From NCBI RefSeq assembly GCF_034298135.1, contig NZ_CP139575.1, forward strand, positions 1,550,001-1,614,000: a stretch of 64,000 nucleotides of DNA, written 5' to 3'. This DNA comes from Lactobacillus acidophilus. Lineage in GTDB: Bacteria > Bacillota > Bacilli > Lactobacillales > Lactobacillaceae. A model generated the notes under the pieces. The model was not told the origin of the DNA. It saw only the letters and a program-made list of their open reading frames with translations, and ran no database searches. Below are positions 36,246 to 45,477 of this stretch, one piece after another. Within the stretch, counting starts at the first letter, position 1; every line of letters begins with the position of its first letter. The translations under genes were made by a program, and so were the position numbers.

Positions 36246-37094
36246 TTACTTAACAGTTACATCTGAAGCTTTTACGTAATAGTGATTAGGTTGTAAAGCA
36301 TAGTACTTAACACCATTAATAGTCTTAGTGCCTAAGCCCTTTACAGTAACACCCTTGCCAACGTAACTTGTACCTAAGTAATCTTTTACTCTTTTACCAT
36401 TCTTGTCGTAAACGTAAGCTCTATTCTTCATAGTAATCTTTACAGGCTTAATGGTTACTGACTTCTTTGAAGTAGTCTTGTTAGTTGACTTTGATGAAGT
36501 AGCTTTCTTAGTTGAAGTACTCTTCTTTGAGTCTGATTTTGAAGTATCTGACTTAGTTGCAGTTTCCTTCTTAGTAGTTGAAGTTGACTTACTCTTAGTG
36601 TCAGACTTAGTTGACTTCTTTGAAGTACTTTCACTAGTCTTTGATGACTTAGTAGTCTTACTATTCTTACTTGAAGTGGTCTTTTTATTTGATGAAACAG
36701 TAGTTGTAACTTTGCTGCCATTTGACTTAAGTGTATAAGTCTTGTTACCTGACTTGTAAGTTACAGTACCCTCAGTTGCTGATGCTGGAATCCAGTACTT
36801 CAAATCAGTTTGAATACTGTAATATACTTGACCATCAATAGTCTTTACATTCCAAATAGTGTAAGTACCACCCTTAGGTGCAGTCTTAGAAGTCTTCTTA
36901 CCATATCTGTCAACAAACTTCATAGTCTTAGTTAACTTAACACGACTATTCTTACCGTAAGTATTGTTAACACCCTTAGCATGTGCAACTGGTGCAGCTT
37001 GAACAGATGCACTATTTGCTGACATACCTAAAACTGGACTAACACTCATTAATACAGCTGCTGATACCATGACTAACTTATGATTTAATTTCAT
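36246..37094 (-). CDS. SLAP-domain cell-surface protein with Ser/Lys-rich linker
   Basis: 282 residues. The signal peptide (MKLNHKLVMVSAAVLMSVSP, cleavage near VQA-A) is almost identical to that of the next gene, showing recent duplication. An N-terminal domain (NSRVKLTKTMKFVDRYGKKTS to YWIPASA, about 45-110) resembles that of the third paralogue. A low-complexity Ser/Thr/Lys linker (about 130-215) and one C-terminal SLAP repeat (NRAYVYDKNGKRVKDYLG...YYVKASDV) follow. Likely wall-bound. Confidence 0.88.
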   Translation of the reverse strand: MKLNHKLVMVSAAVLMSVSPVLGMSANSASVQAAPVAHAKGVNNTYGKNSRVKLTKTMKFVDRYGKKTSKTAPKGGTYTIWNVKTIDGQVYYSIQTDLKYWIPASATEGTVTYKSGNKTYTLKSNGSKVTTTVSSNKKTTSSKNSKTTKSSKTSESTSKKSTKSDTKSKSTSTTKKETATKSDTSKSDSKKSTSTKKATSSKSTNKTTSKKSVTIKPVKITMKNRAYVYDKNGKRVKDYLGTSYVGKGVTVKGLGTKTINGVKYYALQPNHYYVKASDVTVK

Positions 37095-37204
37095 AAATAA
37101 TACCTACCTCATGTCTAAAAATTTTATTTAGCACTTCCTATTGTAGGGCTCACACATTATTTTGTAAATAAATAGTCTACAAATCTCATTACCTTAACAA
37201 TTTC

Positions 37205-38290
37205 TTATTCATTAGTAACTTTACCAACATTTGCGGCGTTCACGTATGCATGGTCGCCAATATAATAAAATGTTTTTCCCTTAATCTTTTTAGTGCCGTA
37301 ATAATTTAATGTGGTACCTTTATTTATATAAGTATATCCCAAGTATTTAGACATCTTTTTACCAGATGCAGTATAGGCATAGGTCTTTTTATTTAAGGTA
37401 ATAGTATTATTGTGTGCTGCATTTGTATTATTAGTTGATCCAACCGTTGTGTTTTTAATATAAGCACCATCGCCAATATAATAATAATTCTGACCATTGA
37501 TTCTCTCAGAGCCCTGATAGTTAAGTGTGGCACCTTTTTTGATATAGGTAAAGCCTAAATAATTATTAATTCGTTCACCATTTAAATTATATGGATATGC
37601 ATTACTTTTCAAAGTTAAAGTTGGCTTACTATAATCTGTGGGTGTAGCGCCAGAGGATCTAGGAGTTACTTCTACATGAGCTTTAATCGAACCAGTTCCA
37701 TCCACATTTTTAGCCTTAATATACTGACCGTTGCCCAAATAATAATATTTCTTACCTGCTATGGTTTTAATTCAATAATATGGAATCGATGCTCCTTTAG
37801 TAATGAAGTATTTACCCAAATCATTATTAACCCGTTTGCCTTTTAAATTATATACATAAGCGTTAGATTTTAAAGTTACGTTTCCTTTATTATTTGTTTG
37901 TAAAGATACAGTATCAGAGTTATTTCCTGCACTAATCATATAAGTAGCATTATCCCTACCACGTTGATAAAAGATCTTGCCTTTTACCGCAGAAACCGGT
38001 AACCAATATCGATTACTTTTATGAACACTTACGTAGGCAACACCATCAATATAGTTAACTGCATAAACAGTATAGCTACCACCCTTCTCGGCACTTATAG
38101 CCTGCTTTACACCTCGATTATTCACAAAACTAGTACTCTTAACAACTTTTACTTTATTGTTACCTGTAGTTTTATAAACACTAGCATAAACCACATTTTC
38201 ACCAGATGTTGCTGTATTTATACCAATAATGCTCCCAATCCCTATTATTGCGGCAACTGAAGCCATAATAATCTTACGATTCATCTGCAT
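37205..38290 (-). pseudogene. SLAP-domain surface protein interrupted by one TGA
   Basis: Both pieces (37772-38290 and 37205-37738) are in one frame, separated only by TGA at 37772-37774. The text reads SIPYY-stop-IKTIAGKKYYYLGNGQY; the other repeats have Gly here (NYYGTKKI, NYQGSERI), so a single GGA-to-TGA change explains it. Intact, it would have a signal peptide, the same N-terminal domain as the second paralogue and three SLAP repeats. As it stands a 172-residue secreted fragment without complete SLAP anchoring would be made. ATG at 38290 follows AGAGG by 9 nt. Confidence 0.85.
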
Positions 38291-38456
38291 CAATCTCTAC
38301 CTCTTCTTTATTCAATTTTGTTCTGTTATTCAATTCTATTAGCACAAAATATTAGATGCTTCGTTATTTTATTTAGCAGAACAATATACCCAAATTAATA
38401 GATAGTAACCATATCCCAAATCACCATTGAATATATTAATATAGTTTTGTAAACAA

Positions 38457-38493
38457 AAAAATAGCCTTAACTAAAAAAGTTAAGGCTATTTTA
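38457..38493. terminator. glmU terminator
   Basis: AAAATAGCCTTAACT-AAAAA-AGTTAAGGCTATTTT, with T-runs on both strands. Confidence 0.9.
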
Positions 38494-38509
38494 TGATTAA
38501 TAACAATCA

Positions 38510-39889
38510 TTAATCTTCATTTTTTGAAAGTGGTAATTTATGCCAGTAATCAGGCTTATTAACTTGACGTCCACGAGCAATTGCCATGTCGTATTTGTCT
38601 ACATCCTTAGTAATAGTAGAGTCAGCTGCGATAAATGCATGATCAGCTACATTAATTGGGGCAATCAAAGTTGAACCAGCACCGATAAATGCATGATCAC
38701 CAACATTAGTATGGAACTTCTTAACACCATCATAGTTAGAGAAAATAGTACCACAACCGATATTAATATCCTTACCCAAAGTTGCATCCCCAACATAAGT
38801 TAAGTGTCCAACCTTAGTATTTTCACCAATTTCAGCCTTCTTAACTTCAACGAAGTTACCAATATGTGCTCCCTTCTTAATAAGAGCCTTTGGACGAAGG
38901 TGTGAATTAGGACCGATATCAGTATTATCTTCCATTTCTGATTTTTCAATGGTTGAAGAAGTTACAGTAACATTGTTACCGATCTTTGAATCAATAATTC
39001 TTGAGCCGCTTGTAATGTAACATTCACTGCCAATTTCAGTGTTACCCTTAATAACAACATTACCTTCAATTACTGTATCATTACCAATTTTTACGTCAGC
39101 ATCAATATAGGCAGTATCTGGATCAATGAATGAAACACCATTACGCATATGTTCTTCATTAATTCTTCTTTGCATAATCTTAGTAGCTTGGGCTAAAGCG
39201 ATACGATCATTAACACCTAAGCTTTCACTAAAATCAGGCATCTTATATGCACCGACATTTTCACCACTATTACGCAAAATTTCAAGAACATCAGTCAAGT
39301 AGTACTCACCTTGAGCGTTATTATTATCAACATGTTTTAATGCTTCAAATAACTTTTTATTATCAAAGCAAAATACACCAGTGTTAATTTCCTTAACCTT
39401 TAATTCTTCTGGATTACCGTCTTTTTGTTCAACAATTCTTAAAACATTGCCTTGCTCATCACGAATAATTCGACCATAACCAAATGGATTTGGAGCTTCA
39501 GCAGTTAAAACAGTAGCTGCATTGCCTTTTTCTGTATGATACTTAAACAATTCATTGAAAGTATCAGTAGTAAATAATGGAGTATCACCAGTAACTACTA
39601 ATGTTGCACCATCTTTGTCACCTAAGACTTCTTTAGCAGTCATCACGGCATCACCGGTACCGAGTTGCTTTTCTTGGAAAACGAATTTTGACTTGTCAGC
39701 CAAAACTTTTTCCACATCGCCAGCACCAGTACCTACAACAGTAACAATTTCAGTAGGCTCAACACCACTTGCAGCATCTACGACATGTTCAACCATAGTC
39801 TTACCGCAAACTTTATGCAAAACCTTATACAATTTAGACTTCATTCGTGTACCCTTGCCTGCAGCAAGAACAACTACGTATTTTTCCAT
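38510..39889 (-). CDS. glmU: Bifunctional UDP-GlcNAc pyrophosphorylase / glucosamine-1-phosphate acetyltransferase
   Basis: 459 residues. The N-terminal uridyltransferase has [18 protein letters not shown]. From about residue 250 a left-handed beta-helix of hexapeptide repeats ([20 protein letters not shown]) carries acetyltransferase activity. It makes UDP-GlcNAc for peptidoglycan; MurA in this window uses the product. It lies 47 nt after purR on the same strand. Confidence 0.97.
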
Positions 39890-39936
39890 TGATAAATAAC
39901 CTCTTAATAATCAAAACTTGAGTCTAGTATACCATT

Positions 39937-40767
39937 TTAAAAACGGTCAAAATCAGTTTCATCCAAGAAGTTTCCCGGTTCAGCGGAAATAATCTTCTGT
40001 GTAGTATCAATTTCACTAATTTTCACTAATGAAAGATAATTATTAATCAATTTTTCATTGTCAAAATCAGCTTCACAAAGTACACAAACGCCAGCAATAG
40101 TTCCTTCAAATTCTTTAACAAGCTCTTCCATACCTGTCAAAGTGCCGCCGCCTTTCATAAAGTCGTCAACGATTAAAACTTTTGAGCCTTTTTTCAATGC
40201 ACGTGTTGGCAATTCCATCTTAGAAACTCGTGATAATGAGGATGAAATATAGTTAACTGAGACAGTCGCACCTTCAGTAACCTTTGAACGTTTTCTTGCG
40301 GTAACAAAAGGCACATCCAAATAACGTGCAATAGCTTGTGCTAAGGCAATACCTTTAGTCTCAACGGTCATGACAGCATCTATTTCTTCATAAGCATAAT
40401 GAGTAGCAACTAATTCACCAATTCTACGTAAATCTTGTGTATTACCTAAAATATCTGATAAATAAACAAAGCCACCGGCCAAAATACGACTTGGATCTTC
40501 AATTCTTGCTGTTAAATCTGACAAATAATCTTCTGCATGACTTTTACCCAAAAATGGGATATAACGTACACCACCTGCTGCTCCTGCAACAGTTTCTAGA
40601 ATCCCATCTTGATTGCTAGCAAGTGTATGCTTTAAAATTGCCAAATCTTCTGAAATTGATGATTTAGCAGCGCCATAGCGTTTAGCAAAGAAAGGTAGTG
40701 CAATTAATGTATGAGGACGTTCCATCAAATATTTGGTCATGTCCACTAGTCTTTCTGAACGTTTCAT
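39937..40767 (-). CDS. purR: PurR-type purine operon regulator
   Basis: 276 residues of the Gram-positive PurR type: a winged-helix N-terminus (RSERLVDMTKYLMERP, about 1-75) and a phosphoribosyltransferase-like domain with the PRPP loop VLIVDDFMKGGGTLTGM near residue 200. PRPP binding relieves repression (or converts it to an activator in lactococci). Prs, guaA, guaB and xpt-pbuX in this window are plausible pathway partners. Confidence 0.95.
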   Translation of the reverse strand: MKRSERLVDMTKYLMERPHTLIALPFFAKRYGAAKSSISEDLAILKHTLASNQDGILETVAGAAGGVRYIPFLGKSHAEDYLSDLTARIEDPSRILAGGFVYLSDILGNTQDLRRIGELVATHYAYEEIDAVMTVETKGIALAQAIARYLDVPFVTARKRSKVTEGATVSVNYISSSLSRVSKMELPTRALKKGSKVLIVDDFMKGGGTLTGMEELVKEFEGTIAGVCVLCEADFDNEKLINNYLSLVKISEIDTTQKIISAEPGNFLDETDFDRF

Positions 40768-40821
40768 TATATTTCCTTTCTAATGTTTGGTTTTATACTT
40801 AATTAATATACTCTAGAGGGC

Positions 40822-40863
40822 AAAAAAAGCACTAACATTTTAAAAAATGCTAGTGCCTTTTTT
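40822..40863 (-). terminator. veg terminator
   Basis: GCACTAgCATTTT and AAAATGtTAGTGC arms (one mismatch) with T-runs, between veg and purR. Confidence 0.8.
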
Positions 40864-40870
40864 ACACTTA

Positions 40871-41128
40871 TTAAGCTTCGGCCTCTTCAGCCTCATCATC
40901 AAACTCTAATGCAATATTCTTAGTTAATAAATCTGTATAACTGTAAGAAACATGTTTAAAATTATTTTGATGTTGATCTAAATCAACCACAAAGACTGCA
41001 GGGAATGTTTCTCTTAAAATTCCACGTCTTTTTGTAACTTTCTTACGACCCGCTTGAGCTACTACTGTTATGGTATCACCTAAGTGAGAATCCAACTTCT
41101 GCTTTATTGTAATAATTGATGTTGGCAC
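40871..41128 (-). CDS. veg: Veg family protein
   Basis: 85 residues from the GTG at 41128, 10 nt after GAAGGAG; this matches the family length (86 in Bacillus) better than the frame from 41161. Features: SHLGDTITVVAQAGRKKVTKRRGI and VFVVDLDQHQNNFKHVSYSY. Veg stimulates biofilm formation in B. subtilis. The ksgA-veg-purR order is conserved in Firmicutes. Confidence 0.92.
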   Translation of the reverse strand: MPTSIITIKQKLDSHLGDTITVVAQAGRKKVTKRRGILRETFPAVFVVDLDQHQNNFKHVSYSYTDLLTKNIALEFDDEAEEAEA

Positions 41129-41189
41129 TAAGCAACAACTCCTTCTGTGAAATTTTATCATAAAAATACAATAAAATCAATATTATACA

Positions 41190-42074
41190 CTACTTGGCTG
41201 GTATATTTCTAGCTATTTCAATAAATTGATCAATTGTTAAATCTTCTGGTCTAACTCTTGGATCAACTCCCAATTTACTAATTAAAGCTTCACGCTCTTT
41301 AGCATTTGGAATCAAAGCCTTTAAGTTGTTATTTAATGTTTTTCTTCTCTGAGAGAAGCACATCTTAACTACCCAAATAAAGTGTTTACGGTTTTCAATC
41401 TTGGGTCTTTCTTGAAGTGGTGTTAAAACCACAACACTGGAATCCACCTTAGGACGAGGCATAAATGATGTACTCTTAACTTCAAGCGCAATTTTGACAT
41501 TCATTTCTGTTTGAACAGAAATTGTTAAAGGACCATATTCTTTATTACCTGGTTTGGCTTCTAATCTTTCTGCCACTTCTTTTTGCATCATTAATGTCAA
41601 ACTAGAAAAATGCAAATCAGATTCAGATAAAGCGAAGATAATGGGAGTAGTAATGTAATATGGTAAATTAGCTACTACCTTAATTGGCTGTTTCATATCG
41701 AAAAATCCCGCTAAGTCATTTTGAAAATCTGCCTTAAGAACATCTTTTAACAAAAGTTTAAAACGATCATTTAATGACTGTTCGCCAATCTTTTTAGGCA
41801 ATTCATTATGCAAAATTTCAGGTAAGCTATCATCAACTTCATATGCAAAAACCTTAGCACCAGCCAAAAGAAGCTGTTCCGTTAAAGAGCCAATCCCTGG
41901 ACCAATTTCAATTACTTGATCTCCTGGTTGAATATCAGCTGCCTCAACAATCCCTAAGATTGCATCTTGATCAACTAAAAAGTTTTGACCCAAATTTTTC
42001 TTAGCTTTTACAAAATAGCGATTAATAATTGCCTTAGTTCTAACGGGTGAACCAATTGGAATATTATTTGCCAT
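41190..42074 (-). CDS. ksgA: 16S rRNA dimethyladenosine transferase
   Basis: 294 residues. It dimethylates two adjacent adenines in 16S rRNA helix 45. The SAM site is [11 protein letters not shown] and [16 protein letters not shown] (residues about 27-65), and the catalytic [10 protein letters not shown] lies near residue 137. It overlaps rnmV by 11 nt, so they are co-translated. Confidence 0.97.
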   Translation of the reverse strand: MANNIPIGSPVRTKAIINRYFVKAKKNLGQNFLVDQDAILGIVEAADIQPGDQVIEIGPGIGSLTEQLLLAGAKVFAYEVDDSLPEILHNELPKKIGEQSLNDRFKLLLKDVLKADFQNDLAGFFDMKQPIKVVANLPYYITTPIIFALSESDLHFSSLTLMMQKEVAERLEAKPGNKEYGPLTISVQTEMNVKIALEVKSTSFMPRPKVDSSVVVLTPLQERPKIENRKHFIWVVKMCFSQRRKTLNNNLKALIPNAKEREALISKLGVDPRVRPEDLTIDQFIEIARNIPAK

Positions 42075-42651
42075 TTTTTACCTCCTCAACAGCCGTTTTT
42101 AATTCATCAACAGCCGTTTTTAATTCATCAAGTGAAATTCCAAAAGTATGCAAGCGATTATAAAATTGCTTGGAATTGCCATAGCCAACACTAAGCCTTA
42201 TCCCAACTTGTTCACGCAGCTTACGTGAGCCGCTACCTCCTGCTAAACCTAACTTATTATATTCTTCCATGGTTAGATCACTTTTTTGAGGATCAACTTC
42301 ATGTAAATCTTTCAAAGCTCTTTCAATAGCTTCTTTTGAAGCATGTTCTACACCTAAGCTACCTTTTTTATGAGGTTCGCCTTCTTTACGTGTAATAAAA
42401 GCCTGTTTAGCACTAGGAACAGCATTAGTCACAATCCGGCGAATTCTTTCACCGTTAAAATCTGGATCAGTGAAGACAATAATTTGTCTTGTCTTGCTTA
42501 ATTTCTTCAATTGATTTAAAACAGCATCAGAAACAGCAGATCCATTAGTTTCTACGGTTTCAATACCTGGGAAAAATTGTTTTAAGCGAATAGTATCGTC
42601 TTTTCCCTCAACGACGATTACCGCATCAAAATTCTTTCTATTTAAGACCAT
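42064..42651 (-). CDS. rnmV: Ribonuclease M5
   Basis: 195 residues. It matures 5S rRNA. The Toprim domain ([17 protein letters not shown], then [15 protein letters not shown] with the DxD) fills the N-terminal half. The extreme C-terminus has a perfect 21-bp tandem duplication giving [15 protein letters not shown]. It overlaps tatD by 14 nt and ksgA by 11 nt. Confidence 0.95.
   Translation of the reverse strand: MVLNRKNFDAVIVVEGKDDTIRLKQFFPGIETVETNGSAVSDAVLNQLKKLSKTRQIIVFTDPDFNGERIRRIVTNAVPSAKQAFITRKEGEPHKKGSLGVEHASKEAIERALKDLHEVDPQKSDLTMEEYNKLGLAGGSGSRKLREQVGIRLSVGYGNSKQFYNRLHTFGISLDELKTAVDELKTAVEEVKNGK
42086..42127. repeat. 21-bp tandem duplication at the end of rnmV
   Basis: TCAACAGCCGTTTTTAATTC plus one base, twice in a row. 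It stays in frame and doubles a heptad. Confidence 0.85.
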
Positions 42652-43405
42652 AAACTCTCACTGCATTTTTATAAGTAACATCAGCTACTTCCTTAAGCGG
42701 AATATCTCTTAGTTTAGCAATTGCTTCAGCAACATAACGCACATATCCAGTTTCATTTTGTTTACCTCGATAGGGCTTAGGTGTTAAATATGGCGCATCA
42801 GTTTCAATCAAAAGGCGATCAAGTGGAACAACTTTGGCACTCTCATGTACTTCTGTTGCTTTGGTAAAAGAGACAACACCAGAATATGAGAAATAGATAT
42901 TTAAGTCTAAAAACTTATTCAACCAATCTACGCCACCATTAAAGTTATGTAAAACGGCTCCATATTCAAGATTGCTATTTTTTAAAATATCGTAGCAGTC
43001 TTCAAACGCATCCCTACTATGAATATTAACTGGCATCTTCAAATCATGAGCAACTTCAATCTGTCTTTTAAAAACTTCACGCTGCTTATCACGTGGAGAT
43101 TCATCCCAGTAATAATCCAAGCCAATTTCACCAAGTGCAACTACCTTAGGCATTTTTAATTGCTTGATTAATTCATCTTCTGCTTTTTGATCATAATCTT
43201 TAGCAATATCAGGACAGTATCCTACCATTGCATAAACATTATCAAATTTTTGGGCTAATTCTACAGCTCGCTTATTAAATTCAGGATCTTGACCAACACA
43301 AATTACCTTTGTAACGCCCAAGCCTTTAGCACGATCAAGATAATACTGTTCTTTTCCACGAAAAGGCTCATCGTTTAAATGGGTATGGTTATCAATAAGC
43401 TCCAT
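42638..43405 (-). CDS. tatD: TatD-family metal-dependent hydrolase/DNase
   Basis: 255 residues of the YabD subgroup. Metal ligands lie in DNHTHLND (residue 5), GEIGLDYYW (about 92), NIHSRDAFED and the C-terminal ETDAPYLTP. Members are 3'-5' DNases or D-aminoacyl-tRNA-related hydrolases. It overlaps metG by one base (conserved metG-tatD-rnmV-ksgA string). Confidence 0.95.
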   Translation of the reverse strand: MELIDNHTHLNDEPFRGKEQYYLDRAKGLGVTKVICVGQDPEFNKRAVELAQKFDNVYAMVGYCPDIAKDYDQKAEDELIKQLKMPKVVALGEIGLDYYWDESPRDKQREVFKRQIEVAHDLKMPVNIHSRDAFEDCYDILKNSNLEYGAVLHNFNGGVDWLNKFLDLNIYFSYSGVVSFTKATEVHESAKVVPLDRLLIETDAPYLTPKPYRGKQNETGYVRYVAEAIAKLRDIPLKEVADVTYKNAVRVYGLK

Positions 43406-45381
43406 TAACCTAATTCAGCTCCATTTGCATGTTCATCTTCAACTAAAGCTAACTTAATCTCGCCATCTTTTTCACTAGATAAAAGCATGCCTTCACTTAA
43501 ATGACCTAGCATCTTACGTGGCTTCAAGTTAGTAACAGCTAATACCTTTTTATCTAAAAGTTCACTAGCATCTGGATAAAACTTACGGATACCACTTAAA
43601 ATTTGACGTTCTTTACCATCACCAAAGTCGAGCTTAAACATCAAAAGCTTACTTGATCCCTTAACGGGTTCTACTGATAAAATTTGGCCTACTTGAATCT
43701 TTACCTTATCAAAGTCATCAATAGTAATTTCGTCGGTCTTCTTTTGTTCACTTCTAGTGGTCTTCTTTGGCTTAGCTTTAGCCATTTCATCTTTGATGTA
43801 CTTAATTTCTTCTTCAGCTTTAAGACGTGGGAAGATTGGAGTTGGCTTTTCAACCACCTTAGTATTCCAGCCAAAGTCATTAAATGCTAATTTTCTTTCA
43901 TCTTCATCATTCCAGTTCAAGCCAAGTTGCTCAAACATCTTAGGTGCTGTTTCAGTCATAACTGGTTCAATCATAACTGCAATCAAGCGAAGACTTTCTG
44001 CCAAATTAGACATTACATGTGAAAGTTCTTCAATCTTGCCTTCCTTATTAAGTACCCAAGGAGTAGTTTCATCGATGTATTTATTAGCACGTGCAACAAG
44101 TTTCCAGATGCTATCTAATGCTTGTGAGAAGTGGAGTGAGTCCATGTATTCTCTATAGTCAGCAATTACACTAGCAGCAGTATCTTGCAATTCTTTGCCG
44201 AATTTATCTTGTGCTACTGGAACTGGGGCTACTTGACCGTTTTGATATTGATTAATCATTGATACAGTACGGTTTAATAAGTTCCCTAAGTCATTTGCTA
44301 GATCATAGTTAATTCTTTCAACAAAGTCTTCTGGAGTAAAGATACCATCTGCACCAAATGGAAGTGCACGCATTAAATAGTAACGAAGTGGGTCAACGCC
44401 GTAACGACTAGTAAGTGACTCTGGGTAAACTGCGTTGCCTTTAGATTTAGACATCTTACCATTCTTCATCAATACCCAACCGTGACCAATAATATGCTTT
44501 GGAAGTGGCAAATCAAGAGCCATCAGCATGATTGGCCAATAAATAGTGTGGAAGCGGACAATTTCCTTACCTACTAAGTGAACATCTGCAGGCCAGTATT
44601 TCTTAAATAAAGCATCATTATCTGAGCCATAGCCTAATGCAGTAATATAGTTTGAAAGAGCATCAATCCATACATAAACTACATGTTTTGGATCACTTGG
44701 AACAGGAATACCCCAGTTAACCGTAGTACGAGTTACTGAAAGATCTTCCAGTCCTGGCTTAATGAAGTTATTAAGCATTTCTTTTTCACGTGAGTGAGGC
44801 AAAATGAAATCAGGATGTTCCTTGTAGTATTCAACCAATCTATCAGCATATTTACTCATCTTGAAAAAGTATGATGGTTCTTTAACTAAACGAACTTCGT
44901 GACCACTAGGAGCTTTACCACCGATAACATTGCCATTATCGTCTTTATATACTTCAGCAAGTTGTGATTCAGTAAAGTATTCTTCATCTTCAACTGAGTA
45001 CCAACCGGTGTATTCACCTAAGTAGATGTCGCCTTTCTTTAAAAGCTTTTCAAAAATCTTTTGAACAGCCTTAACGTGTTCTTCATCAGTAGTTCTAATA
45101 AACTTGTCATAAGAAATATTCAAGCTCTTCCACAATTTCTTGTAAGAATCTGCCATCTTATCTACAAATTCCTTAGGTTTAATTCCTTGAGCTTCAGCCT
45201 TTTGTTCAATTTTTAAACCGTGTTCATCGGTACCAGTTAAGAAAAATGTATCAAAACCTTGGCTACGTTTGTAACGAGCCATAGTATCAGCTGCAATTGT
45301 GGTATAAGCGTTACCGATAGTCAATCTACCAGATGGATAGTAAATTGGAGTTGTAATATAAAAAGTATCTTTATCAGCCAT
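43405..45381 (-). CDS. metG: Methionyl-tRNA synthetase
   Basis: 658 residues from the ATG at 45381 (AGGAG 10 nt before). Class I synthetase, KMSKSKGN near residue 300 and a C-terminal tRNA-binding OB domain (DFDKVKIQVGQI, about 550-658). The HIGH motif reads LTIGNAY, so both histidines are replaced (Thr and Asn). It has no four-Cys zinc knuckle, like the Bacillus MetG1 type. First gene of the conserved block. Confidence 0.96.
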   Translation of the reverse strand: MADKDTFYITTPIYYPSGRLTIGNAYTTIAADTMARYKRSQGFDTFFLTGTDEHGLKIEQKAEAQGIKPKEFVDKMADSYKKLWKSLNISYDKFIRTTDEEHVKAVQKIFEKLLKKGDIYLGEYTGWYSVEDEEYFTESQLAEVYKDDNGNVIGGKAPSGHEVRLVKEPSYFFKMSKYADRLVEYYKEHPDFILPHSREKEMLNNFIKPGLEDLSVTRTTVNWGIPVPSDPKHVVYVWIDALSNYITALGYGSDNDALFKKYWPADVHLVGKEIVRFHTIYWPIMLMALDLPLPKHIIGHGWVLMKNGKMSKSKGNAVYPESLTSRYGVDPLRYYLMRALPFGADGIFTPEDFVERINYDLANDLGNLLNRTVSMINQYQNGQVAPVPVAQDKFGKELQDTAASVIADYREYMDSLHFSQALDSIWKLVARANKYIDETTPWVLNKEGKIEELSHVMSNLAESLRLIAVMIEPVMTETAPKMFEQLGLNWNDEDERKLAFNDFGWNTKVVEKPTPIFPRLKAEEEIKYIKDEMAKAKPKKTTRSEQKKTDEITIDDFDKVKIQVGQILSVEPVKGSSKLLMFKLDFGDGKERQILSGIRKFYPDASELLDKKVLAVTNLKPRKMLGHLSEGMLLSSEKDGEIKLALVEDEHANGAELG

Positions 45382-45477
45382 TAATTTCATGCTCCTTTAT
45401 TGTCTAAAATATCTATTCTATCTTACCACGAAAACAATATTAAAAAGAGATTGGCAAATAATCCAATCCCTTTTTTT

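Noticed and set aside
36451..36738. Plus-strand frame rich in Val/Leu/Phe/Asp
   Set aside because: It is the antisense image of the Ser/Thr/Lys-rich SLAP linker; repetitive codons make long shadow frames.
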